Assembly (NCBI GenBank): GCA_963281255.1
Contig: OY725494.1
Location: 3,051,934 to 3,115,933, forward strand
Length of the DNA: 64,000 bases
Reading direction: 5' to 3'
DNA from: Aphrocallistes beatrix
Lineage: Eukaryota > Porifera > Hexactinellida > Sceptrulophora > Aphrocallistidae
The position numbers were made by a program, and so were the translations under genes. The number at the start of each line of letters is the position of its first letter. The stretch's first letter is position 1. The notes under the pieces are model-generated. The model was not told where the DNA came from. It saw only the letters and a program-made list of their open reading frames with translations, and did not search any database. Below are positions 43,409-54,554 of this stretch, piece by piece.

Positions 43409-44515
43409 TTACAAAGTCCAGAGAACATGTTCCAATAGTCCAGAGAACATGTGTTCTTATGGGCCAGATAACATGTTCCTATAGTCCAGAGAACATGTAC
43501 CCCCGACGTTTATGTGCCTGCGGACAAGATTTAACGCTTTTGGAGTTAGCGCGATCCATCCAACTAACTTACCCGTCCGGCCCAGTTCAGATCGAGTGTA
43601 GACTTGATCCAGAACTCTAATGTGATGCAATTTACAGTTATCATTTATTAAGTATCGTACGTGTAATTGAACTTTGGACAGTTCTAAGTCGCCATCTTTC
43701 TCTAAATCAGTGATAATTTAGCTTCATCGCGATTGATTCCCCTTGGAGAGCGAAATGATAGCCTTATTTTTAATCCTTACTCAATAATGGAAACTGAAAT
43801 AATCTGGTTATTTGCTCCGAACGACAGAGTAGTTGGATATAATGCTTCTGGCATTAGGCAAATCTTGCATATATGCCAACCAGGGGTTTATCTAGGTGCT
43901 CTGTCGGCACTTATAGGTGCCAGCCTGTTATCGTACGAGGAGCCAAGGTGCTTGCAGTGTGATTCGATTTTGGTCCCGGGTTGCTATCACCCCTGGAATT
44001 ACGAGATAAACCATTGTTTGGGTGCCAGATAACTTTTATCACCTCCAAAAAAGTGCCGGATTGGAAAATCCTAGATAAACCCCATATATTTAAAATATTT
44101 TAGCGCATGCGCTAAAGTAAAACAGCGCATGCGCTAAAATATTTTAAATACCTCATAAACCCATGATGCCAACCGTCCCGAGTTTTTTCACTCTACTCCT
44201 GAGCTAATTTTGACAAGTGTCCCGGTTTTTTGGATTCCGTGTATAATACTTTTCTAATGCGTCCCGCCGTGTCCCGCGAAATTCAACGCCGCGTACCGCC
44301 TTTATCATGGTTCAGGTTGGCATGTATGATCTTGACTAATAGCAACCACGTTAAGGTATTCGGGCAATTCTTTTGTTGAACCCATAGAAATTCCTTCGAA
44401 GATAACAACAAAAGTTTATTTTTGCATTCGGGGCGGGAAATCGTCACTGGACATGTTCTCTGGACCATAGGAAAATGTCGTCTGGACTAACATATTCTTT
44501 GGACTTTTTAATTAA
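43409..44515. mobile_element. Inverted-end element with internal nested elements
   Basis: AAAGTCCAGAGAACATGTTC at the left recurs inverted at the right (GGACATGTTCTCTGGACC, TTCTTTGGACTTT), each with a second tandem copy of the TCCAGAGAACATG block. Inside are a GGGGTTTATCTAGG ... CCTAGATAAACCCC pair (43887-44083) and a GCCAACC ... GGTTGGC pair (about 44168-44322). The superfamily is unclear and no transposase is seen. Confidence 0.5.
44087..44150. repeat. Perfect 27-bp-arm inverted repeat (hairpin)
   Basis: Left arm 44087-44113 and right arm 44124-44150 are exact reverse complements, separated by 10 bases. The inner part of each arm is AGCGCATGCGCT, itself a palindrome, so the structure could form a long stem or two small hairpins. 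Confidence 0.9.
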
Positions 44516-44664
44516 TATGTGAATTTATCATACAGTTTCGAAAAGGCGATATGCAGAATCTACAGCCGTAAAAACCTTAGATCAACCTATACAAGTTAGT
44601 TTTCGTCGTTATTCTGTTCTTTTTCGTCCCGACGAAAAAGGGATGGAAAAGGACAGAAAAATTA

Positions 44665-44872
44665 ATTACATGTGTAATTACACGTGTAATTACATGTGTA
44701 ATTACATGTGTAATTACACGTGTAATTACATGTGTAATTACATGTGTAATTACATGTGTAATTACACGTGTAATTACATGTGTAATTACATGTGTAATTA
44801 CATGCGTAATTACACGTGTAATTACATGTGTAATTACATGTGTAATTACACGTGTAATTACCTACCCAACCG
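44665..44872. repeat. 12-bp palindromic tandem array (about 17 units)
   Basis: Units of GTAATTACAYGT, alternating the palindromes AATT and ACATGT or ACGTGT. It ends in GTAATTACCTACCCAACC, recalling the inner edge of the hAT MITE at 53474-54005, so it may be the interior of a truncated relative. Reading frames through it are artefacts. Confidence 0.9.
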
Positions 44873-45355
44873 GACCAGTGGCGCCGACCCTGCAGATTGG
44901 TCCTGATTTTGTGCACTCTAAATTTTGCCAAAAGTCAGGCTCCTCGGGGCGCGCAGTGCGGATCTGCGCATCCAGATGAAAGTCTAGCTGTGTATATCTA
45001 ATTGGAAGCTGTGGCGGTCCAAACCATTTTCCCGATCCGTTCCGCCAATTTAGGTACTGAGAATCAGTCAGGGTTGTATCAACTCATTTTGAATTAGCAA
45101 AATCAACTAAATGAGTTGTCGAAACCAATTCATTTGAAACAAAGGACTTATTTCAAAAATGAGTATATATAAAATTATTGTTTAGCGTCTAGACAATCAT
45201 ATTCCGATACGGATAGTGTTGGGTTTTATTTAGATGTGTGGCACCTTAATTTTCACGAAATATTAATCTAGGCGCGTGGAAATTGAAGTAATGACTTTGA
45301 AAAACGGAAATCTATACGGGGGTTCATTTCTGTCAAAAGAGATCGTTGCCAAATA
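44873..45355. other. Gene-free spacer
   Basis: AT-rich sequence between the 12-bp array and the mariner-like transposon. Nothing recognised. Confidence 0.4.
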
Positions 45356-46641
45356 CAGGGTGGCCGAACGAAATTGAGACAAATATACTTGCTTTAGAAC
45401 AACCCTTAAATTTTGTCAGGTCCATAAATTTTTTAGTTACTATAGACGTATCAACTATATTAGCTATAGAATTGAGAACATTGTCATTATTTGAACAATA
45501 ATGAATGAATTGGAGAAGAGCAAAGTTGTTGAGACCTATTTTCACAATGGACAAAGTGCGTCTCAAATCTGGAAGCTTGTAAAAGATCTCGGAATATCAC
45601 GAGCCACTAGTCTACAGGCTCGTTAAAAAGTTCCAAGATGGTGGAAGTAGCGACAGGAAACTAGGTTCTGGAGGTGAACTGTCAAATAAGAACCGTAGTG
45701 CGAAGAGAAAGATTGCTGATCGTCTGCGCCGGAATCCAGCTCAGTCAGTCAGAAAAATCTCGAGAGAGATCGGAATTCCAAAATCTACGGCTCAAGATAT
45801 CGTCCGACGGGACTTGAAACTGAGAGCAAGGAAGAAGGAAAAGAAACAAGCACTCACAAGTCCCCAAAAGGCAAAAAGAGAGACAAGATCCAGAACTCTT
45901 CGTCGATCGTTGGACCGCGACTCGCACAGACGAGTGCTTTTTAGCGATGAAAAATATTTCTTGATGGATCAGCCCCTTTATCGCCAGAATGATCGTGTTT
46001 ACATCAAAGAAGGGACAAAGAAGCCTCTGAATAAGAAAACGATCGTGGAAAAGAATAAATTTAGCCGAAAACTCAGGATCTGGGCAGGGGTAGCCTATAA
46101 CCTAAAAACTGATCTGGTTTTCTTCAGGCAAAGAGAGACTGTGAATGCGGATCGGTACCAAAGTGCAATTTTAGCTCCTTTTGTCATTCCCCTTTGTCGT
46201 CAGCGCAACCTCGTTTTCCAACAGGACTCCGCCCCTTGCCACACGGCAACCAGAGTCGCATAATTTTTGAGGACAGAAAATATCGATTTTTGCACGAAAG
46301 AAGATTGGCCGCCAAACTCCCCTGATCTCAATCCCCTTGACTACGGTATATGGGGTATGCTGGAGCAGGAGGTGTACCGTAAGCCACCAAAGAATTTGCA
46401 GGACCTCGAGAGCAAAATTCGACGAGCTTGGGAGAGCTTGGATCTATCCAAAGTGAACCGGTGCATTGATCGATTTAAGGGACGATTGCGACAATGTGAA
46501 GATGCAAAAGGCAGCCATTTCGAATGAAAATGTTTTGTAATAAACCATATAACTAGTTTTTGTTATGAGTCTAAACTATACTTATCAATTTATGAAAATA
46601 CGTTATTTTTAAATTTGTCTCAATTTCGTTCGGCCACCCTG
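45356..46641 (+). mobile_element. Mariner-like (Tc1/mariner) DNA transposon, 1286 bp
   Basis: Ends CAGGGTGGCCGAACGAAATT ... AATTTCGTTCGGCCACCCTG form about 29-bp inverted repeats flanked by TA (45354-45355, 46642-46643). The interior carries one transposase gene on the plus strand, interrupted at few places. The near-perfect ends suggest a fairly recent insertion. Confidence 0.92.
45501..46527 (+). pseudogene. Mariner-like transposase, interrupted
   Basis: It starts with MNELEKSKVVETYFHNGQSA, a Tc1/mariner HTH. A frame change near 45600 moves into VKKFQDGGSSDRK and the second HTH (NPAQSVRKISREIGIPKSTA). Then come the catalytic blocks VLFSDEKYFLMD (first Asp), LVFQQDSAPCHTA (second Asp) and WPPNSPDLNPLDYGIWGMLE (third Asp, so a DDD-type). 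One TAA at 46261 interrupts the frame between the second and third Asp. The C terminus KGSHFE ends at 46527. With one frameshift and one stop it is close to intact but not functional as read. Confidence 0.88.
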
Positions 46642-46854
46642 TACTTTTGTACTTGTATTACTTAGTATAGCTTGATCAATTCTGAGTGGAAACTCACTAA
46701 AACTGTTTGGCACATGCCCCCTAAAACGGCTCCTGTTGCGCGCGGCTGCAAGTAAATCATTAATAAATTTGAAATTGATGTCCCAATATTGAGCTATCTG
46801 GATCGCAGTTTCTCAAGCTGTTGCATACTATTAGAGTACCCGAAGACTCAGGTA

Positions 46855-48830
46855 ATGGAAAGTGGAGACTCTCTGGACTCATCCTCCCCATCCTCGTCCT
46901 CCCAATCGCAATCCCCCTCTGTCCAGACAGGTGACTGGGGCAGCATCCAAGATAAGAGCTCTCAGACGGATGAGCGACACATAGCGGAAATCAAGGCGAT
47001 GGAGCGAGGAGTGGGGGAGTTGGTATCGGGCACTCGTGAGTTGGAGAAAGAGCTGAATCTAGTGAAGCATCTGCTGATAGCTAAGTTCCAGTCTCAGCTC
47101 AGGACAAGGAGTGAGGACCTGAGCAGTGCCTGCGAACTGCGCCTGTCACAGCTGGAGGCGAGACACAGTCAGCAGTTGGACGCTCTCAGGGGCAGTGTCA
47201 AGACCCAGCTGAGAGACGGACTCCACCTGATAGCCGGAGAGTACAGGCAAGAGTTAATTAATGGAGATCTGACTCGTAACTTATACTCATCACAATTATT
47301 CCTAACTATAAACTTTTAAATACTGTCATTAGGCGTTATTACGAGGAGATAACGAGTGGGGAAGAAAAGGGCCAAGAGGCCAAATTGTCCCTTCTACGGA
47401 GGGAGAACACCTCCCTCATTGAGAGGGTCACACAGCTGGAGTCTGAGTTGCTGGTGGCGAGGAGAGAGAAGGAGCAGCTGAGAGCGGAGAGTGAGGAGGC
47501 CTCCTTGAGAGGTCAGGAGCAGCAGTTGCAGCCGTGGGAGCAGGCCGACCCCGCGCCCTCCCAGGACAGGGGCGGGCTGAGCGAGGAGGAGGGGAGGCGG
47601 CTAGGGACAGAAGTGGGGCGTCTGGAGGGACAGGTCCTGGAGCTGCAGGAGCAGGTGCGAGAGAAGGAGCGACTGTGCAGGAAATTAGAAGGAAAGGTAG
47701 ACTCTGTGAAGACCGAGGTGCAACGCGAGAAGAAGGAAAGAGAAAGAGTGGAGAAGGAATTCCAGGTCTTTATTGCAGATTAATTTAGGGAATACCTCAT
47801 GTGCTGTGCGACACGATTCCTATTGTTAGACGTTCAAACGGCGAGCAGCGGAGAGCAATGTCAGCGCCTCGGCAGAGAGCAGCAAGGAGAGGGAGAGGGT
47901 GCAGCAGGAGGCGAGGGAGGAGATGGAGAGGGCGAAGGAAGAGGCAGGGGAGCAGACGCAAGTGTTGGCGGATGAGATCAGAATGAAGGAGAGAGCCAAG
48001 ATGCAAGTGGAAGTGAAGAAAGTTCAGGAGGAGTTGGATAAGGTCAGGCAATGCTCTCAGGAAATGGAGTTAGTGGAATCCTTTTTTGCAAGTCCTATCT
48101 TGCTCGCCATGACAGCTACATAATAGGCAACCTTAATTTGAACGAAATTACGTACATAATCTATGTACTCGCTCACTTGTGGCTAAAATCGAGCAATCGT
48201 AATCTCTATTCACGCTCTTCTGATCTGCGAACCATATCAAACGTTACTTAACGCTTCCAATGGAGGTACGGGGGGTAGTAAAGTGTTACAGCCCTATCAA
48301 TGTTGTATTATGGTCAAATGGCGTGACATAGGGAGGGGGAGGGTCTAAAATCGAGATGTAACGTTTGTACGGCCCATATGACGTATACGTATATCTCTCA
48401 ACGATATTCAGTGCTATGCGATCAAAGTTGGGAGGCTAATATATGCACTGTCGAATAGAGATAAAATAGAGAAATGGAACTGATGCTTGGTGTGTAGGTT
48501 AGAGCGGAGAGAGACAAGTTGCTGCAGCAGGACTACCACGCTGCCCTGAAGGAGTCGGAGGAGAGGGAGAAACAGTACAAGAGCAGCATCCACTCTCTCA
48601 ACAAGGACCTTACCCGCTCCACTCGAACGTGGACTAAGAAGGTGCAGATCCTGGAGGCTCACCTCCACGCGGTTAAGGACGAGAGCTACGTCCGCCACTC
48701 TCTGGAGAGGAAAGCCTCTTCTCTGCACCAGGCCACCCTCTCCTATGCGGCGGATGCGGACTCCAACTCCCAGCCCGTGTACCCAGCCCTGCCCTGCACC
48801 CTGGGGACTCTGTGTAACCAGAGATACTGA
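46855..48830 (+). CDS. Coiled-coil protein of unknown family
   Basis: Four exons: 46855-47246, 47333-47765, 47830-48042 and 48498-48830, about 456 residues. Intron 1 appears to use a GC donor (AG|GCAAGA), the only choice that keeps phase. The N terminus is Ser-rich (DSSSPSSSSQSQSPS). Residues from about 45 to 410 are nearly continuous heptad repeats rich in E, K, Q and L (RELEKELNLVKHLL, LEGQVLELQEQVREKERL, VEVKKVQEELDKV). The C terminus (LSYAADADSNSQPVYPALPC) is non-helical. No membrane segment or catalytic motif is seen. A centrosomal, ciliary or cytoskeletal role is typical for such proteins but is not shown here. It lies just upstream of PIAS on the same strand. Confidence 0.78.
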
Positions 48831-49045
48831 CAACCCGGCCACTTCCCCTCCACCCCTGTCCCCTGTCCCTGCTGCTAGCTGTGCAGATGAATCTGGATAG
48901 TATTGTGATTCTTTTCTCTTTTGATGTTCATTTATTACTATTCATTCGATAAGGAGGGTTTCCACGATACTCTATATGGGAATCTCATAAGTGCGTAAAT
49001 AGAGTGACTCTATTCAATCCAGCTAGAATTAGCGAGCTAGACCTC

Positions 49046-51083
49046 ATGGCACATCACACACGCCCCATCCCAGACCCCACCTCCTTCCACGGGAAGATGA
49101 TGCAGAAGCTGGACATGTTCAAGATCACGGAGCTACGCGCGGTTGCGCGGTCTGCTGGGTGCACGGCTGCAGGGAGGAAGTCCCGGATCCTGCAGATTGT
49201 GCGGTCCCAGGTCGTTCAGAGCAACAAGCAGGCGATCGATGAGATCAACGTCATCTACTCGAGGAACTACGCCTCACGCGTATCAATTCCTCTCAGCAGC
49301 CCCGAGCAGAGACACAATCCACACTACGTCCCCCCTCCTGTCCCCCTTGCCCCCCGGCACCGCCCCTCCGCCACACCCAGCTATCAATTCAGGAGGTAGG
49401 CTGCAGGACAGTTTAAGTTAGAACAGGCAGAGAGCTGCCCCGTCCAAACCTGAGTTCTTAATAATATTATTAATTGTGAATGGCGGACACTTCGTCGCAC
49501 GGACATTTCGTCACGCGGAATATTTGTCCCCTGAAATGCCCTTTCGCACCTATTCAAACATCCTCCACTCCAAAAGCCTCAACTTCCGTTCCTTACATAT
49601 TTTATTTTCGTCTCTAATGAGACGAAAATTCCAGGAACGCTACCCATTGTCCGGTAACTAATGTTCAGGGGACAAAGTGTCCGTGCGACGAAATGTCCGA
49701 AATAAAATGTCCGTTTACCATAAATTGTCCTGATGTCTAAAATTTATATAGATAATTAACTAAAAGGCTCTGATTTTTTTCCAACTCCACTACTATGATT
49801 TCAAATCCTGGAAATATTCCTGTGTGTATATTCCTATATAGCAGTGGTCTTCAAACCTTTTTCCAGCGTACCCCCAGACTGTTTTTGAACTTTCTGTGTC
49901 CCCAACAGTTAACTCATGCTATTATCAATAATATGTTGAGATGTAACATTTATATTTGCGGACTCAATGAGAGCCGGCGTACCTAGATTACCCCCGTCTG
50001 AATGCCACTGCTCTATAGTGTGTTGTTCACTGTAATAATCGACGGATTTTGTTGTCTAGAGATTCTGACAAGACACTCCTGTCATTTCCCTCGGTCCATG
50101 GCACGAGGCTTTCGACTCCCTTCCAGGACGTCATCCCCTGCATGCCCACGGCCAGACACGACAGACGCATCCTCTCCTTCCAGTTCCGCCTCAGCCCCCT
50201 GGACATGGCGAAGCTGCGCGAGGAGACGCCTCTCTCCACACGCGTGATTCTGCGCATGTGCAGAGAGAGCAGCAACCCGGTCACTGACCAAATCCCTCCC
50301 GGGATCTCCTCTCTCAAACTCAACGACAACGGCATTCTGGTGGTGCAGAGTCCAGAGAAATTTGAGTACCGGCACTCCAGCAGACCCATCGACATCACCA
50401 ACCACCTGATGCTAGAGCCTAGCCTCTCCCAGTCCGTGGACTTGTTCTACGTCTCGCAGTCCCGAGGAGACAGCTCCGGCTGCTTCTGGAGAGTTTGCGT
50501 CGAGGTTGTACGATTCGACATCCAGGCCCTCATCAGCAAACTCCCATCTTCCCCGCGCGAGGATACAGAGAAGAAGATCATCCAGGCATTCCTGGATGAC
50601 TCGGAGGTAGGCATTACGACTACCTCCATTAATTTCAGCCTTAAGTGTCCACTCACGGGGATGCCCATGCAGCTACCCTGCCGCTCTGCCAACTGTTTGC
50701 ATCTCCAATGCTTCGACGGGACAGCTCTCATCACGATGGGGACCGAGACGCAGAAGTGGCTGTGTCCCATTTGCTCCACCCCCGCCCCCTACGACTCTCT
50801 CCTCACAGACCAGTATTTCTTCACGGTTTTGTCTCAGCAGACAGAACCGATGAGTGAGATTTTCCTGTTCGAAGATGGACACTGGAGTCCGTCCCCGCCG
50901 AAGAAACTCACCGATTTTGCACAGATCATTCTCGACTGCTCCAACTCCTCTGCTCCGCCCCCCAGCCCCCATTCAGACCCAGGCGCTGGCTTGTCTGAAC
51001 CTATTTTAATTTCTCTGGACCCATTCCCCTTTTCCTCCACGCCTGCAGCCAATGAGATCAGCATCATAGAAATCAGTGACTAG
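49046..51083 (+). CDS. PIAS: PIAS-family SUMO E3 ligase
   Basis: Two exons, 49046-49395 and 50060-51083, about 457 residues, with phase 2 preserved across the intron. ATG 49046 is the first methionine in frame. Exon 1 has a SAP domain (MFKITELRAVARSAGCTAAG then RKSRILQIV), used for DNA/chromatin binding. Exon 2 begins with a PINIT-like region, then the SP-RING: LKCPLTGMPMQLPCRSANCL then HLQCFD and WLCPICSTPAPYDSL, with the Cys/His zinc ligands in place. An acidic block and a SUMO-interacting motif ISIIEISD close the protein. It is somewhat shorter than vertebrate PIAS (500-650). PIAS proteins add SUMO to nuclear transcription factors, including Smads downstream of activin receptors. The intron contains two MITEs. 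Confidence 0.93.
49480..49725. mobile_element. Inverted-repeat MITE in the PIAS intron
   Basis: GGCGGACACTTCGTCGCACG and GGACATTTCGTCACGCGG at the left pair with inverted GTGTCCGTGCGACGAAATGT and AAAATGTCCGTTTACCAT at the right. TTTGTCCCCTGAA also recurs inverted. Exact ends and target duplication are unclear. Confidence 0.6.
49842..50010. mobile_element. hAT-type MITE, 169 bp, in the PIAS intron
   Basis: Ends CAGTGGTCTTCAAACC ... GAATGCCACTG with an 8-bp target duplication differing at one base (CTATATAG at 49834-49841, CTCTATAG at 50011-50018). It finishes about 50 bases before the exon 2 acceptor. Confidence 0.78.
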
Positions 51084-51338
51084 GGACATCCAGTACGTAT
51101 CAGAAATTTCGCTGATTGTTCTAATCTACAAATCTTAATTTGATTTTGCACTGTCTATTAAGCCTTTGATTGATTCTGGCCGTCTAGAATTAGTATTGTT
51201 TTAAAAAATTATCCTTTGTGGACTTACCTTCTCTGTATAGTATTCAGGGCGTGAAGAGGCACAGGTTTCTACAAGGGAGTAAGTCCTGACAAGAGGTGTG
51301 ACAAATATCTCCAGACTGCCACTGCATTTGCCTATCTA

Positions 51339-51931
51339 CCGGGTGGTCCAAAAAAATGGAAACCCAATCTTTCTTTGGGCTTCCCTTGCTTTATTTTAAA
51401 TTCTAATCCAAAATGCTTTTAGAACATGTTAGATGCTACCCTTACACTCCCAGGGCCTCTGAACTGGACTCCTGAGCAGCGTGCATGGTGTGTCCAGACA
51501 TATTTTGAGAGTAGGAGCTATGCAAAAATAATGGCTGAATTTGGGCATAAGTTTGGGACAGATCTCAGCCCCCTATATTTCTATCTGTGGGGCTATATCC
51601 TTCAAGGATAGAGTGTACCAGGAGAAGCCCAAAGACCTGCGACAACTAAAACAAAAAATCAGGAAGGAGATTGGGGCGATACAAATAAAAGTACTTAAAG
51701 ACGTTATGCAGAACTTCACTATCAGATTGAACAAATGCATCAACGCCCAAGGTGGTCATCTCGAACACATGTTATGAAATTACACTTAACATATTCCTAG
51801 GATTCTCAAAGTATATACACTATGATAATAACATATGATAAACATGTTAGTGAATTTTCATTGATTTCCATCAAAAAATGAATACATAAGAGTAATATCC
51901 ATGAGGGTTTCCATTTTTTTGGACCACCCGG
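51339..51931 (+). mobile_element. Internally deleted Tc1/mariner-like element, 593 bp
   Basis: Ends CCGGGTGGTCCAAAAAAATG ... TTTTTTTGGACCACCCGG are flanked by TA (51337-51338, 51932-51933). The interior keeps the transposase N terminus (LNWTPEQRAWCVQTYFESRS) and, after a deletion of the catalytic core, the C-terminal part (VYQEKPKDLRQLKQKI ... INAQGGHLEHML). Non-autonomous. Confidence 0.88.
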
Positions 51932-52257
51932 TATAACCAATATTTACAACACTGTGCACCTAGCTATAGATATTAGAACACATGTAGTAATTGTTACATG
52001 GTAAACGAATATCAGTTTATTCGTTTTATGCTGGATTTAAATTCAAAATTGTTTGACATCTACATCATGTAGGCTGCTTATCTTCACTTGCAGGCTTGTA
52101 TTTACCCAAAAGTCCAGCAAATTGTGTTCGTCTTGTGAAATACTATTTCATCCATGGTCCAGACCTTAGGCGCGGAATTACCATTTATATATAATTTATG
52201 TTATATGTTTTGGTGTATTTATTTCGTACTAAACTTCTTTTTATTAATTTTCAGAGA
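51932..52257. other. Gene-free spacer
   Basis: AT-rich; it ends in a splice-acceptor-like TTTTATTAATTTTCAG just before the methyltransferase remnant. Nothing else recognised. Confidence 0.35.
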
Positions 52258-53150
52258 AAATGTCAGCAGAAAAGCCTTTCACGGGATGTGAGGATTATTC
52301 CAAAGTAGCATTCTCCTACGAAGCGTCCGTGCTCCATTCGGGTTCGAGATAATCCTGGGAAGTTTGGCCAGATACGCTAAAGATAAGCCCCCTCCTCTCT
52401 ACACATTCTCGAGGCTGCATGCGGAACTGAACTACACTGAGGTACTTCACAATTACTATGGTCGCATCACTGCAGTTGATAACAGTGACGAAATGCTGGC
52501 ACGGACGAGCGAGAAGTTGAAAGGAGCAACGTTGAAACTCAGAACGTAGATCTGAAGAAACAACTGTCATTCGAGTCTGAAATGTTCGACGCTGTCCTTG
52601 TAATGTTGGAGATACATCGCCTGGACGCCGTACAGGAGGATGGAACGAATACCGGGAGAACACGAGGGATGCAATCAAATAATTCAGCCGTGTTCTGAAG
52701 AAAGGAGCACCTCTGATTGTTTGCCACGTTCACGAAGACCAATTGATGAAATAAATTTGGTATTTCCACTTCGGTTGCGAAAACGGTTTTTCTGACGTGT
52801 TGAGACCTCATCTAAGGAGCCAACTCTCTCTCTTGACAGAGAGAGTGTCAGAGTTTTGTGAGGAAGCTGGATTAAAATGTCAGCCTCGAATGGTATCTGT
52901 ATCCGAGTTGTTTATAAAGCCAGACGTGTACTACAACATGAATAATCCATTGACACCTGAATTCAGAGCTAATGATAGTATCTGGAGAGATATCGAGAAT
53001 CAGGAACGATTCCCTCAATTCTTGGAGGCATGCAGACAGGCAGTGGAGAAGAACGAGATGGAGAAGTGGATCAAGGAGTCGGATGAAATCAGACTGAGGG
53101 AAGGCATGAATACTTTCCTTACCTGTTATTTTCGATTTTTCAACTACTAA
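52258..53150 (+). pseudogene. SAM-dependent methyltransferase-like pseudogene
   Basis: ATG near 52260 opens MSAEKPFTGCEDYSKVAFSY but stops after about 30 codons. Further pieces follow in order: a strand resembling the acidic-loop region (ITAVDNSDEMLARTSEKLKG), FDAVLVMLEIHRL, SRVLKKGAPLIVCHVHEDQL, and a C-terminal open stretch to 53150 (SELFIKPDVYYNMNNPLTP). This order is that of class I SAM methyltransferases, but the glycine-rich motif I is missing and there are several frameshifts and stops. No introns are seen inside, so it may be a retrocopy. The parent gene is not in the window. Confidence 0.65.
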
Positions 53151-53212
53151 TATTAAAATATGTCTCATTCCTGAGGGAAATATTTCTAAATTGTAAGAGA
53201 GATACTCTACAT

Positions 53213-53465
53213 TTGAATTCATATTTGAATTCTACACATTCGAATTACCCATTTTGGATATTCCAACCCTGTTACTCTCTTCTGTGTATAAAGTTATCAT
53301 CCAATGCCACCCGGTGCCACTCATTACCATCATGCTAGTAGTGATTAATACGACATAAGTCATAAGTGGCACAAAGTGACACTTGATGATTACTTTTATC
53401 CTTGTGACTGAGTAAGTGAGTTGGATTCTCCTAAAATGGGTAATTTGAATATGTAGAATTCAAAT
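53213..53465. mobile_element. Palindromic MITE
   Basis: TTTGAATTCTACACATTCGA then ATTACCCATTTTGGA at the left matches the inverse of TCCTAAAATGGGTAATTTGA then ATATGTAGAATTCAAAT at the right. No coding capacity. The superfamily is unclear. Confidence 0.65.
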
Positions 53466-53473
53466 ACGAGGGA

Positions 53474-54005
53474 CAGGGTTGGGTTCAATTATAATTGTAA
53501 TTAATTAATTACAATTAATTACGTTTTGTACATAATTGTAATTGATCATTGAAAAATTTTGTAATTGTAATTGTAATCCGAAAAAATTGACATAATTGTA
53601 ATTGTAATTGGAGTACATAATTGTAATTACGTCTAAAAGGCTAAAGCCACGCTTACAATTCCTATACATGTGATAATTATTTACATTATTGTTTTGATAT
53701 CGTTGTGATTGGTGTTTCTCGGGAATTGGTAAGTGTAAGTTGACAACTTTACGAGTAAGCATATGAATTCTCTCTTTTTCATGATCCCTGTGCACTATAA
53801 ATATGTTCACCGAAGATACACGCATCATTTTTGTAATTGTAATTGTAATTGTAATTGTGAATATCTTCTCAATTATAATTATAATTGTAATTATAATTAT
53901 AAATTAAAGTTGCTTGTAATTGTAATTATAATTATAATTGTAAATTCGAATTAGTTGTAATTGTAATTGTAATTGAATATAAAAATATAATTGAACCCAA
54001 CCCTG
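53474..54005. mobile_element. hAT-type MITE, 532 bp, TAATTGTAATTG sub-repeats
   Basis: Ends CAGGGTTGGGTTCAATTAT ... ATAATTGAACCCAACCCTG with a perfect 8-bp target duplication ACGAGGGA (53466-53473, 54006-54013). The interior near both ends is TAATTGTAATTG-type repeat in inverse orientation. No transposase. Confidence 0.92.
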
Positions 54006-54015
54006 ACGAGGGATG

Positions 54016-54554
54016 CTCAGTATGCTTTGAGCCTGGAGTAGTTGCTTTCATTTGATTGTGTTGGAAATTCCTAGGATTCTTCATCCACCTATTCTTATAT
54101 TTGGACCTATTTTTAAGTTTGATTTCAATCGGACAAGTTTCTAAAATATTATGCCACATTTAATGGAGTGTCCTTGTGGACTCCGACACATTTGCAAGCC
54201 ATTTCCTATGGGATTTTTATTTATTATTTTACAGAAAATGATAGTTGGGGACAAACTTTGCTAATTCAATATTATCAATAGTGCGGTATATTCACAATCC
54301 GGGGATTCTATGATAATCATAGTTACATTTCGTTCTCAAAACATAAATAAATGCTCAAAGATATACCCCTATTCGACACTTGCTTTCATAGATTTCATAG
54401 CTTTCATAGACAATTTTTTCATCACAATATTTAGGAACTTAGTCTATTGAACTCAAAACTCAAATCAAAAGATAAAAACAGGTGGATGAACAATCCTAGG
54501 AATTTTCATCGTAATCAAACGAAAGCAACTACTCCAGGCTCAAAACATACTGAG
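54016..54554. mobile_element. MITE with ~110-bp inverted ends
   Basis: CTCAGTATGCTTTGAGCCTG at the left and its near inverse CAGGCTCAAAACATACTGAG at the right, with similarity continuing inward (GTAGTTGCTTTCATTTGATT / AATCAAACGAAAGCAACTAC). It adjoins the hAT MITE. No coding capacity; superfamily unknown. Confidence 0.75.

Noticed and set aside
43733-44032. A 99-residue frame within the inverted-end element
   Set aside because: It has no similarity to a known domain, spans nested repeat ends and lacks conserved composition.
44643-44931. Frames encoding CNYT-type repeats on both strands
   Set aside because: They follow directly from the 12-bp palindromic tandem array.
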